In this document: positions 8,826-16,819 of the stretch, piece after piece | Numbering within the stretch: position 1 is the stretch's first letter | Layout of the letters: every line of letters starts with the position of its first letter | NCBI GenBank assembly: GCA_018267195.1 | Contig: JAFDYY010000003.1 | Coordinates: forward strand, 1-46,685 | Length of the DNA: 46,685 nucleotides | Direction of reading: 5' to 3' | Origin: Bacteroidota bacterium | GTDB taxonomy: Bacteria > Bacteroidota > Bacteroidia > Cytophagales > Cyclobacteriaceae | Position numbers and translations under genes: made by a program | Notes under the pieces: generated by a model | What the model saw: only the letters and a program-made list of their open reading frames with translations | Databases searched by the model: none | What the model was told of the DNA's origin: nothing

Positions 8826-10700
8826 ATGAAAACCCTTCTGCTCCTGATAACCACTTGTATGTGGGTAGGTTCATTCAGCCAATCTTTCAATGCCCGCCCG
8901 GGCGGAACGCAAAAACCTCCTTTGCATGGAAAAAACTGGATGGCGATAACAGGTAAACCATTAGCGGCTACGGCCGGGGCTATTACTTTTCAGAAAGGTG
9001 GCAATGCGGTAGATGCCGCGTGTGCTATGTTGGCGGCCACCTGCACCATGTGGGATGTGCTAAGTTGGGGAGGCGAAACACAAGCCCTTATCTACAACCC
9101 AAAAACTGGTAAAGTAATTGCTATCAATGCGCTGGGAGTGGCGCCCACCGGAGCTACTCCTGAGTTTTTTAAAAATAAGGGATATCATTTTCCACCTAAT
9201 TTCGGCCCGCTGGCAGCCACCACACCCGGCACTGTGGGCGGACTTACCACCATGCTTGCCGAATACGGTACCTTAAGTTTAAAGGAAGTACTTGCTCCGG
9301 CTATGCAATTGGCGGAAGGGTACCCCATCGAGGCGCAAACGGCTAACTCGATCGAACGTAGCAAGGAGATGATTAAAAAATGGCCCTATTCAAAATCAGT
9401 TTTTCTCCCCCATTTGGGCGAGAGCCGCGAGGCACCTGAACCCGGAGAGATTTTTAAGCAAACGGATTTACGGGAAACATTGCAAAAACTGGTAGATGCC
9501 GAACAGCAAGCGTTGAAAAAAGGAAAAAACCGTAAGGCGGCTATCTACACTGCTTACGATCGGTTTTACAAGGGCGATGTAGCCAAAGAGATAGTGCGCG
9601 GAAACAATGAACAAGGCGGGCTTTTTACAGAAGATGACCTGGCTAACTGGAAAGTGAAAATAGAAGAACCGCTCTCTATAAACTACAAAGGAATAGAGGT
9701 ATATAAAATGCAACCATGGACACAAGGCCCGGTAATGTTGCAGGCACTGAACATGCTGGAAAACATAGATTTGAAGGCGATGGGTTTTAACTCGGCCCGG
9801 TACATCCACACGTTATACCAAGTGATGAACCTGAGTTTTGCCGACCGCGATTTTTATTATGGTGATCCGGCCTTTGCATCCGATCAACCCATAAAAGGCC
9901 TGCTTTCTAAAGACTATGCCAAAGAACGGGTCAAGCAAATTAATTGGGAAAAGAACGATGCCCATGCAGCCCCGGGCGACCCCTATCCCTTTGAAGGAAA
10001 AGTAAACCCCTACACCGATTACCTCAAACAATGGAGCCAAGCATTAAACTGGAATGTGCCTACCCCTCTCGATGAAAATTATTTAAACAAAGTTTGGGCC
10101 GGCACCACCTCAGTGGAAGCAGCCGACAAAGAAGGATGGGTAGTTTCCATTACGCCCAGTGGCGGATGGATACCCGCTTGCATAGCCGGCAAAACAGGGG
10201 TAGGCATGAGTCAACGGATGCAGAGTTTTGTGCTTGACCCAAAGCTGAGCCCGTTTAATGTGGTGGCACCCGGCAAACGGCCGCGCGTTACACTTACACC
10301 TTCTTTGGCACTAAAAGAAGGCAAACCATTTTTATCATTTGCTGTGCAAGGTGGCGACACACAAGATCAAAATCTGTTACAGTTTTTTTTAGATATGGTA
10401 GAATTTGGAATGACCGTGCAGGAAGCCACCGAAGCGCCTAACATTAACACTTACCAGTTTCACTTATCGCTGGGCGATGCAAGCGGAGACGGGCAAGACC
10501 GCAAACCCAAACCGGGCTACATCCTGATCAATTCGAATACACCGCCTTATGTACAAAAAGAACTGCTGAAGATGGGATATAAACTGAGTGTGGATGAACG
10601 AACCTCAGGGCCGATTAATGCCATCTACTTTGATTGGAAACATGGCAGCTTTTGGGGAGGCAGCAGCAACCACGGAGAAGACTACGGCATCGGCTGGTAA
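8826..10700 (+). CDS. ggt: Gamma-glutamyltransferase, secreted
   Basis: 624 residues with a signal peptide (MKTLLLLITTCMWVGSFSQ), so it acts in the periplasm. The N-terminal part has AITGKPLAATAGAITFQKGGNAVDAACAM and the substrate-binding PGTVGGL region of the large subunit. Autocleavage and catalysis need the N-terminal Thr of the small subunit, here T427 in WAGTTSVEAADKEGWVVS, aligned to TTHYSVVDKDG of classical enzymes. PSGGWIPA and GVGMSQRMQSFVLDP fill the loops that usually read NSLNYGFGS and GILLNNEMDDF. The usual His after TT is Ser here, and the altered loops suggest a subfamily with different substrate preference (inference). It hydrolyses or transfers gamma-glutamyl groups of glutathione and related peptides. 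Confidence 0.88.
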   Translation: MKTLLLLITTCMWVGSFSQSFNARPGGTQKPPLHGKNWMAITGKPLAATAGAITFQKGGNAVDAACAMLAATCTMWDVLSWGGETQALIYNPKTGKVIAINALGVAPTGATPEFFKNKGYHFPPNFGPLAATTPGTVGGLTTMLAEYGTLSLKEVLAPAMQLAEGYPIEAQTANSIERSKEMIKKWPYSKSVFLPHLGESREAPEPGEIFKQTDLRETLQKLVDAEQQALKKGKNRKAAIYTAYDRFYKGDVAKEIVRGNNEQGGLFTEDDLANWKVKIEEPLSINYKGIEVYKMQPWTQGPVMLQALNMLENIDLKAMGFNSARYIHTLYQVMNLSFADRDFYYGDPAFASDQPIKGLLSKDYAKERVKQINWEKNDAHAAPGDPYPFEGKVNPYTDYLKQWSQALNWNVPTPLDENYLNKVWAGTTSVEAADKEGWVVSITPSGGWIPACIAGKTGVGMSQRMQSFVLDPKLSPFNVVAPGKRPRVTLTPSLALKEGKPFLSFAVQGGDTQDQNLLQFFLDMVEFGMTVQEATEAPNINTYQFHLSLGDASGDGQDRKPKPGYILINSNTPPYVQKELLKMGYKLSVDERTSGPINAIYFDWKHGSFWGGSSNHGEDYGIGW

Positions 10701-10733
10701 TCTTTCAGCTTCTCATAAAACAGGGGCAATTAT

Positions 10734-11480
10734 TTAATAAGCGCGGTCAATAGAGCCTGAGCCGTACACCTTTTTAGTTACTTCTTTCGTATTGCCTTTG
10801 TGCTTTACAGTACCACTGCCCAGCACAGTGGCCACTAAAGTATTGGCTACGGTTAATTCGCAGTTGCCGGAGCCGCTCACTTTAACTTTAGCCGTCTCCA
10901 GTTCGCAAGGGAAAGCATTCAGGCTGCCGCTCCCACCAATGGTAATATCGTTGGTGGTGGCATATCCTTTCAGGGCTATGGCCCCTGATCCGCTTACTTC
11001 CGTTTTTACATTGTTGCCTTTCAGGTCTAAGTCCATATTTCCACTGCCCGACACCGCTAAGCTGATGTAATCGGTAGCGATGGAGTTTTCTGAAATAATT
11101 TTTCCACCACCATTTACCTGAAGTTCATTAATGTTTTTTACGTTTACCGTTACCTTCATTACCGCCTTCAATTTAATGTCGTCAATTTTCGACCATATAC
11201 TTTTGTTGGGGTTGTCCGGCTTCCGGTCAACATTAATCATTAGCACGCCATTTTCAACAAAGATTTTAGTCAGGGCAAAAATATCCGGGTCGGCTTCTAC
11301 ACTTACTTCCTGTTTGTTGGTTTGTTTCAGATAAACGGTGTAGTTAGAGTTAACATAGATGCTTTTAAACTCCGGAAGCTCCAATGTTTTTTTGGTGGCT
11401 TGGGCAAAAGCAATGGACGCGGCTGACAATAGCAACAGCGATACCACAATGAGTACGAGGATGAGGTTTAGTTTCCGCAT
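10734..11480 (-). CDS. Head-GIN (DUF2807) domain protein
   Basis: 248 residues, with a signal peptide or N-terminal anchor (MRKLNLILVLIVVSLLLLSAASIAFAQ). The rest is a right-handed beta-helix-like repeat: VNGGGKIISEN, AVSGSGNMDLDL, EVSGSGAIALKG, TIGGSGSLNAFP, KVSGSGNCELTV, TVLGSGTVKHKG and KVYGSGSIDRAY. The spaced (G/S)GSG turns are the hallmark of DUF2807. Family members are exported or surface proteins of unknown role, common in Bacteroidota. It converges with ggt, leaving 33 nt between stops without a clear terminator, and nothing in the context ties it to a pathway. Confidence 0.88.
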   Translation of the reverse strand: MRKLNLILVLIVVSLLLLSAASIAFAQATKKTLELPEFKSIYVNSNYTVYLKQTNKQEVSVEADPDIFALTKIFVENGVLMINVDRKPDNPNKSIWSKIDDIKLKAVMKVTVNVKNINELQVNGGGKIISENSIATDYISLAVSGSGNMDLDLKGNNVKTEVSGSGAIALKGYATTNDITIGGSGSLNAFPCELETAKVKVSGSGNCELTVANTLVATVLGSGTVKHKGNTKEVTKKVYGSGSIDRAY

Positions 11481-11587
11481 GCGATAATTATTTGAATTAC
11501 AGAAAATTGCATAGGCTTACATGTAAAATAAATTTACATTCGACAAAAATGCAAGAATTACGCTAAAAAGTTTAAAAAAGCGATGAG

Positions 11588-11695
11588 TTACTTTGTCTTT
11601 TTTCGGAAGATCAGCCAGAAAACTAACATGAAAATTACAAGGCCCAGGCAAAGCATGGCCAAAACCCCGGGTGTTACCAATTCAGCTCCGCGCAT
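11588..11695 (-). CDS. 35-residue single-span membrane peptide (short ORF)
   Basis: The ATG at 11695-11693 shares one base with the TAA stop of the upstream gene (TAATG on the minus strand), a classic re-initiation junction. The predicted peptide begins MRGAELVTPG, has one strongly hydrophobic segment of about 20 residues (VLAMLCLGLVIFMLVFWLIF) and ends in a basic tail RKKTK, so it should insert with the C-terminus inside. It lies at the end of the minus-strand set with the HhH-barrel and PorV-like genes. The composition is too membrane-like to be random noise, but at this length no homology can be claimed. The function is unknown; it could be a small partner of the secretion or assembly system used by its neighbours. 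Confidence 0.6.
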   Translation of the reverse strand: MRGAELVTPGVLAMLCLGLVIFMLVFWLIFRKKTK

Positions 11696-13746
11696 TAGAA
11701 TTTTATTCGAGCCTGAAATTTAACATCATTTTTTGAATCGCCCAGAATCGTATCGCCTCCCGAGCTGATCTTTTCCTGATTAAGATAATGGGTTTGACTC
11801 CAACGCACCCAAATATCAACCTTTGAATTAACCTGGTATTGAAGAAGCACATACTGACGGATTCCTTTTCCGTAATAGGCCGGAAAATTAAAAGTAAGGT
11901 AGGCATCATGCTCAAATACATACAGGCGGTTGTCGTAATCATCCGTTTCAAAGAGGGCATACCGGCCTGAGAGCGCTATTTTTTTTATTTGATAGGTAAC
12001 ATCTTGAAGAATAACCATACCCTGCGTGTTTTTTCCGTTTAGCGAATACGAACTGAATTGTAACCGGGTGCGAAAAGCTAAGTGCAGGTCGGTTGCATAG
12101 TCGCAATTGATCCAATAACTCTGCTTGGTTCCCGTGGCCGTGAGAAAAAGATTATGGTCGGCTCCGGTGTTTCGGGGTTTGGTTTCTTGCCGCGACTGAA
12201 TGAAGATCACTACGTTTTTTGTGGGTTTGTAATTAAATCGCATCAGCCATTCGCTTCCTTCAGACGAGGGTGCATAATTCCGGTAGCGAAGCCAGGGAAA
12301 CGAAAATAAATCGACATACCCCGATAACCAATATTTTTTATTGAATACATATTTCCATCCCCAGTATATACCTGTTTCATTTTGGGGTACTGAACTTTCT
12401 GAGATGGCATTGCTGTAAAAACTGTAGAAATTTTTTTCAAACCTCCGGTAAGAAAGAGACATATCAAGTTGGGAAGTAAGACTTGATAAAATACCGGCTA
12501 CCACTGCGTTTCCACTATTCAGCGTTTGTGTGAACTCACTGAAAAAAGTACTGTTTTTAAAACTGTAATTCAGGTAGGCACCTGCATTACTGTTAGTTTT
12601 TCCATTAAAATAGTATTGATTATAGGGCGAGGTATTATGAATTAACGGGGCGCCAAATAGAGTGTGATGAAAAATTAAACCGGCATCGAGCGACCGATCT
12701 TTAAATTGCAATACAGCCGCAGTATTAAACTCACTGATAGCATTGTGATTGGCTAATTCCGTAGAGGTGCGGTGCAAGCCGGTATAACTGATGGATGATA
12801 AATAATCGGCCGAAGAGGAGAGCGTATCCTGATGAAGGTTTCCATCTCTGCCACGGTGCGAAAGAAGTGCGTGCCCGGTTAATTTTTTAGTTAACGTATA
12901 ACTGATGGCGGCTCCTCTAAAATACCCGGCTTCGTAGAGGGAGGTGTAAGGCAGAAATCCCAGGTTGGGTCTTCGCAGGGTAGTAACGGCTTCCGCATTT
13001 TTTCCGATTCCAAAGAATGAACCCAGTGCCACCCCTTGCCCAAATTGAGCCTGGTAATCGCCTACAATCAGATTTTTTACCCGGCCTTTGTTCATGGTTT
13101 GCACATGAAAGCTGATGTAATCAAAGCCATAGTATTGCGTTGCCGGGTTCCACTGCATGCTTTCACCGGCATCTTTTTTAAGAGTAAAACCCAAACTGTA
13201 ATCGGCCGCCCGACTGGAGCGAAACCGGGCATAAAAATGATCGGGCGAGCCTACATAACGGGTGGAGGGAGTGGCCTGAGAAGTGTAGCCTTGTTGATTT
13301 TCCAGTGTACGTCCCCACCGCAGCAACAGGTAGTTGTTGGGTTCAGAAAGAATACGCCTGAATATATTTTTAGTCAGCATTTCGGGTTGGCGAACCGTTA
13401 CGAAAGGGGCTATCTTTTCAAAGGTATCTTTATCATAAATTTGCTGAAGTTCATACTCCGACACAATCGGGCCTGCTTCCTGGCGGTAGGTAAGAAAAGC
13501 GTTAATTTGTTCTTCATTCAGAATGTAGAGGAGCCGGAGTTGCTCGCTGGTTACTTCATTCAGATCAACCGGGTTAGAAAGAAGTTGGAGGTAGTCTTCG
13601 TACAAATCCTGATAATCGATGTTGAGGTTTTGTGAACTGAAAATTTCGTCTACCAAATGAACCGGGTCAAAATCTTTTTTGGTAAAATCCTGGCACCATG
13701 CTATCGTGAAATTAAAAAACAGGATGATTGAGCAAGGGGGTTTCAT
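11695..13746 (-). CDS. Helix-hairpin-helix protein with C-terminal outer-membrane beta-barrel
   Basis: 683 residues with a signal peptide (MKPPCSIILFFNFTIAWCQ). Residues about 30-115 carry ComEA-like helix-hairpin-helix units: NPVDLNEVTSEQLRLLYILNEEQINAFLTYRQ, then GPIVSEYELQQIYDKDTFEKIAPFV. The remaining ~550 residues are alternating aromatic and polar strands (YYFNGKTNSNAGAYLNYSF, YWINCDYATDLHLAFRTRLQFSSY) and end in KFQARIKF, a terminal aromatic as in outer-membrane barrels. This two-part arrangement is known as an uncharacterised Bacteroidota family. The start overlaps the PorV-like gene stop as ATGA (13743-13746), and the stop overlaps the 35-residue ORF. The role is unknown; the HhH part could bind DNA or protein at the periplasmic face. 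Confidence 0.8.
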   Translation of the reverse strand: MKPPCSIILFFNFTIAWCQDFTKKDFDPVHLVDEIFSSQNLNIDYQDLYEDYLQLLSNPVDLNEVTSEQLRLLYILNEEQINAFLTYRQEAGPIVSEYELQQIYDKDTFEKIAPFVTVRQPEMLTKNIFRRILSEPNNYLLLRWGRTLENQQGYTSQATPSTRYVGSPDHFYARFRSSRAADYSLGFTLKKDAGESMQWNPATQYYGFDYISFHVQTMNKGRVKNLIVGDYQAQFGQGVALGSFFGIGKNAEAVTTLRRPNLGFLPYTSLYEAGYFRGAAISYTLTKKLTGHALLSHRGRDGNLHQDTLSSSADYLSSISYTGLHRTSTELANHNAISEFNTAAVLQFKDRSLDAGLIFHHTLFGAPLIHNTSPYNQYYFNGKTNSNAGAYLNYSFKNSTFFSEFTQTLNSGNAVVAGILSSLTSQLDMSLSYRRFEKNFYSFYSNAISESSVPQNETGIYWGWKYVFNKKYWLSGYVDLFSFPWLRYRNYAPSSEGSEWLMRFNYKPTKNVVIFIQSRQETKPRNTGADHNLFLTATGTKQSYWINCDYATDLHLAFRTRLQFSSYSLNGKNTQGMVILQDVTYQIKKIALSGRYALFETDDYDNRLYVFEHDAYLTFNFPAYYGKGIRQYVLLQYQVNSKVDIWVRWSQTHYLNQEKISSGGDTILGDSKNDVKFQARIKF

Positions 13747-14573
13747 GGGGCTGGTTTAATGGGTACCTGATAAACAGCCGAAGCCTGATGAACCGTGCCG
13801 GTCAGTTGATTGAAACGAATGGCATAGTCTATTTTTATATTTTTCTTAAGTACACCCAAACCAAAAAAGGCCGCATTGGGGCTGAGGTTAAACCCGGTGC
13901 GAAAGAAAATCTTTTTATAAAGAGCATACTCTACGCCACTTCGCCAGGTGGCCCGGTACAGCAAATCCTTTTCTAACTCGGTAGCTATTAAAACCTGATC
14001 GGATGGTCTGAATGAAAACCCCGCTACCAACTTAGTGGGCAGCGGCTCAGCATTTACGCTGTTCAGTTTCGATTGGGTAAGATTGGTAATATAAGCGCCA
14101 ATGGAAAACTGTTGGGTAAGTTGGGTTATACCACCCAAATCGATACTGATGGCCGAGTGCTGCCCGAAGCCTTCGGCACGATATTGAACGTAGTTGGTTT
14201 TGAGGCCGAGTGAAGTATGACCGATGGTATTGCCAACCCCTACCGAAAATAAATGCTCGTTGTACACCTCGTCACCAAATCGAAAAATACCTACTCCGGC
14301 AGTTCCCCATTTTAGGGGAGTAAGAAACGAAGCTGCCATACGGTTAGCACCGGTTAGCGTGGGTTTTATCTCATAAGCAAAACTGCCGCTGGCTATTTTT
14401 TGTTTTCCTATACCACCAATGTTGTTAAAATAAGCCCATTCATCGGCTAGGCCGGCCGAGGCATATCCGACCCCGGCAGCCCGGGCACCCATTAAAGTAG
14501 GCGAACTTTGTCCCTGCACCAGGCTTGAGGAGAAAACCAACACAACAAACCCTATTTTTGCTGCCATGGGCAT
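13743..14573 (-). CDS. PorV/PorQ-like outer-membrane barrel protein
   Basis: 276 residues, with a signal peptide (MPMAAKIGFVVLVFSSSLVQGQ); ATG 14567 is an alternative start two codons in. The mature protein opens with LMGARAAGVGYASAGLADEWAYFNNIGGI, the GARaaGmGgAgva...N(P/I)a pattern of the PorV/PorQ/UPF0164 (FadL-like) barrels. It continues as short amphipathic strands to the end. PorV shuttles cargo in the type IX secretion system and PorQ is a relative; at 276 residues this protein is shorter than PorV (about 380) and nearer PorQ, so a precise name is not given. First gene of the coupled minus-strand unit with the HhH-barrel gene and the 35-residue membrane peptide. Confidence 0.7.
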   Translation of the reverse strand: MPMAAKIGFVVLVFSSSLVQGQSSPTLMGARAAGVGYASAGLADEWAYFNNIGGIGKQKIASGSFAYEIKPTLTGANRMAASFLTPLKWGTAGVGIFRFGDEVYNEHLFSVGVGNTIGHTSLGLKTNYVQYRAEGFGQHSAISIDLGGITQLTQQFSIGAYITNLTQSKLNSVNAEPLPTKLVAGFSFRPSDQVLIATELEKDLLYRATWRSGVEYALYKKIFFRTGFNLSPNAAFFGLGVLKKNIKIDYAIRFNQLTGTVHQASAVYQVPIKPAP

Positions 14574-14925
14574 TGTTTTTTAAGATTGGTTAATCAATGT
14601 ATGTTATAACGTTATGCGTATAACAAAACCAATGCTGCGCTCAACTAATCAGTGTAAAATTTAGTTTTAGTAAAAATACAGTATTTGGGATATGAAAATT
14701 AAATTTTAATACGGGGTATTCATTGCATTACCTTTGATGCTCCTTTGTTTGCAGGCAAGAAAACCTGATTATTGCCAACCACAATTTAGATGAAATGAAA
14801 ATAGGAACAGGGAACAATGCTGGCTCCGTATTTTGTTAAATGTAAAACATGATTTTTATCTATTGCCGTGTTCAAGGAATAAGTGCAACATAAGAGGTTG
14901 AACACAGCAAGCTTTATCTTTAGTT
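14574..14925 (+). other. Divergent intergenic region, 352 bp, with palindromes and one promoter-like box
   Basis: This separates the minus-strand PorV-like gene from the plus-strand M16 protease. It holds an imperfect palindrome at 14584-14597 (attg, ttaa core, caat) and a cluster at 14603-14624 with the 10-bp perfect palindrome ATAACGTTAT, flanked by a GTTAT(4)ATAAC repeat. There is also a TACCTTTG box at 14729-14736 on the plus strand. Two tiny plus-strand ORFs (14 codons each, from 14795 and 14849) lie between that box and the M16 start; both are too short to support. A weaker TATCTTTA sits immediately before the M16 ATG. No RNA gene is recognised. Confidence 0.5.
14603..14624. promoter_or_regulatory. 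Palindrome cluster, possible operator
   Basis: GTTATAACGTTATGCGTATAAC contains the self-complementary 10-mer ATAACGTTAT and a second inverted pair GTTAT-gcgt-ATAAC sharing its right part. It lies 30-50 nt upstream of the PorV-like gene in a divergent region, a natural place for a repressor or activator site. No cognate regulator is encoded next to it. Confidence 0.35.
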
Positions 14926-16155
14926 ATGCGCAACTATCAAATACATACCTTAAAAAATGGCATACGTGTGGTACATAACCCTGTTACCACTACTAAAATT
15001 ATACATTGTGGCATTATGCTGGATATCGGCAGCCGGGATGAAACACAGGCCAATCAAGGTATTGCCCATTTTTGGGAACACATGGCGTTTAAAGGTACTC
15101 ATAAGCGAAAGGCATTTCATATTGTAAACCGGCTCGAATCGCTGGGAGGCGAATTGAATGCCTTTACCGACAAAGAAAAAATCCTTTTTTATGCCTCTCT
15201 GCGCGATACCTATTTTGAGCGAGCAGTTGAATTACTGACTGATATTACGTTCGATTCTGTTTTTCCGGCACCCCAAATCAACCGCGAACGAAATGTTATC
15301 CTCGAAGAAATGGCTATGTACTACGATGATCCGGAAGATTCGCTCCAAGATGAATTTGATTCGTTGATTTTTGAAGGCCACCCTATGGGGATGAATATTT
15401 TAGGGAGGAAAGAAACGGTGCAGAAATTTAAACGAAAAGATTTCCAAACATTCATCCGGCAACATCTTAATACCCATAAGATTGTTTTTTCAAGTGTAGG
15501 GAATGTGCCTTTTGAAAGAGTAGTGCAGTTAGCTGAAAAATATTTGGAGCCTGTTTCCTCCACTTCCTCGAAAATAAAAAGAAAAAAATTTTTGAGCTAC
15601 CGCCCCAAAGAACTGACATTGCAACGTCCGATGAAGCAAGCCCGATGCGCTATTGGCCGCACGGCTTACCATTCACACCAGGAAGAGCGCACCTCTTTTT
15701 ATCTGCTTACCAATATTTTAGGCGGAGGCGGGATGAACTCCCGGTTAAATTTGGCATTGCGTGAAAAGTACGGCTTTGTTTACAGTATTGGAGCTCAATT
15801 CGTACCTTTTACCGACACGGGCTTATTTGTTATCAGCTTTGGTACAGAACCTTCGCAACTGAGCCGAAGTATAGCTTTAGTAATGCAGGAGTTACGAAAA
15901 CTAAGAGATGATAAGTTGGGCACAAAACAATTAGCTTCATCTAAAGAACAGATTCTCGGGCAAATAGCCATGGCAGAAGAAAATAATGCCGGGTTCATGA
16001 TGATGATGGCGCGGAGCTTGTTAGATCAGAATCGAATTATTTCGTTGGAAGAAATTTTTGACAAAGTAAAAAACACCACTGCCTCTGATCTGCAACGTCT
16101 GGCTAATGATATGTTTAATGAAGAACAACTGAGTGTTTTACGAATGCACGCTTAA
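14926..16155 (+). CDS. M16-family zinc metalloprotease
   Basis: 409 residues, the single-unit size of processing-peptidase-like M16 enzymes. The inverted zinc motif HxxEH is H48-F-W-E51-H52 in GIAHFWEHMAFKGTHKRK, and the distal Glu is in NVILEEMAMYYDDPED (E127/E128), the right spacing of about 75. The C-terminal half-domain carries the RREKYGFVYS-like stretch LREKYGFVYSIGAQF. No signal peptide is seen, so it is probably cytoplasmic. It degrades or processes peptides. The O-methyltransferase gene follows 9 nt later, suggesting co-transcription. Confidence 0.93.
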   Translation: MRNYQIHTLKNGIRVVHNPVTTTKIIHCGIMLDIGSRDETQANQGIAHFWEHMAFKGTHKRKAFHIVNRLESLGGELNAFTDKEKILFYASLRDTYFERAVELLTDITFDSVFPAPQINRERNVILEEMAMYYDDPEDSLQDEFDSLIFEGHPMGMNILGRKETVQKFKRKDFQTFIRQHLNTHKIVFSSVGNVPFERVVQLAEKYLEPVSSTSSKIKRKKFLSYRPKELTLQRPMKQARCAIGRTAYHSHQEERTSFYLLTNILGGGGMNSRLNLALREKYGFVYSIGAQFVPFTDTGLFVISFGTEPSQLSRSIALVMQELRKLRDDKLGTKQLASSKEQILGQIAMAEENNAGFMMMMARSLLDQNRIISLEEIFDKVKNTTASDLQRLANDMFNEEQLSVLRMHA

Positions 16156-16164
16156 AAAAAAATA

Positions 16165-16800
16165 ATGGATTTTTTGCCCCCGGTTTTACAACAGTATATA
16201 GAGCAGCACACCAGCGAAGAAAGTGCCTTATTAAAGAAAATAAATCGCGACACACAGGCTAACGTATTAAAACCACGTATGCTGTCGGGGCATGTGCAGG
16301 GAAGGTTCCTTTCGTTCATCAGTAAGCTGCTTCAGCCTAAACGGATTTTAGAAATAGGCACCTACACAGGGTATTCGGCCGTTTGTTTAGCCGAAGGGCT
16401 GGCCGCAGGAGGCCAACTCATCACAATGGATATTAATGAAGAATTAGAAACAAAAGTAAGAGCCCACTTTAAGGAAGCGGGAGCAACCGATAAGATAGAT
16501 TACCGCATAGGCGATGCGCGTAAAATGATTCCGTTGCTGAACGATGAGTTTGATTTAGTTTTTATAGATGCCGATAAAGAAAATTATTCTTTGTACTTCG
16601 ATTTGGTTATAGATAAAGTAAAGCCCGGTGGTTTAATATTGGCCGATAACGTGCTGTGGAGCGGAAAAATTATTGCCTCCAAGCCAGACAAAGACACACA
16701 AGCAATTATTGATTTCAATAGAAAAATTCAGGAAGATGCACGGGTAGAAAACTTACTGCTCTCTCTGCGCGATGGAATCATGATGATCAGGAGAAAATAA
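16165..16800 (+). CDS. Class I SAM-dependent O-methyltransferase
   Basis: 211 residues, typical of the bacterial cation-dependent catechol/caffeoyl-CoA-type O-methyltransferases. The SAM-binding glycine loop is ILEIGTYTGYSAVCLAEGL, the second SAM acidic contact is in LITMDINEELE, and the metal-binding Asp cluster is in DLVFIDADKENYSLYFD and GGLILADNVLWSGKI. The small-molecule acceptor is unknown. It lies 9 nt downstream of the M16 protease gene and 19 nt upstream of the transglycosylase gene, which has its own -7 element overlapping the gap. Confidence 0.92.
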   Translation: MDFLPPVLQQYIEQHTSEESALLKKINRDTQANVLKPRMLSGHVQGRFLSFISKLLQPKRILEIGTYTGYSAVCLAEGLAAGGQLITMDINEELETKVRAHFKEAGATDKIDYRIGDARKMIPLLNDEFDLVFIDADKENYSLYFDLVIDKVKPGGLILADNVLWSGKIIASKPDKDTQAIIDFNRKIQEDARVENLLLSLRDGIMMIRRK

Positions 16801-16806
16801 TTTACG

Positions 16807-16814
16807 TACCTTTG
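16807..16814 (+). promoter_or_regulatory. -7 promoter element TACCTTTG of the transglycosylase gene
   Basis: A perfect TAnnTTTG match ending 5 nt before the ATG at 16820. Transcription from it would start at about the first base of the start codon, giving a leaderless message. It lies within 15 nt of the O-methyltransferase stop, so the downstream gene can be transcribed independently. Confidence 0.5.
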
Positions 16815-16819
16815 CCTCC

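Noticed and set aside
13036..13635. 199-codon plus-strand ORF inside the HhH-barrel gene
   Set aside because: It is antisense to a gene with clear domains, has no recognisable family features and no promoter, so it is a shadow frame.
14795..14839. 14-codon ORF downstream of the TACCTTTG box before the M16 gene
   Set aside because: Composition is ordinary, there is no overlap with the next gene and no conservation can be judged, so it is not listed as a gene.
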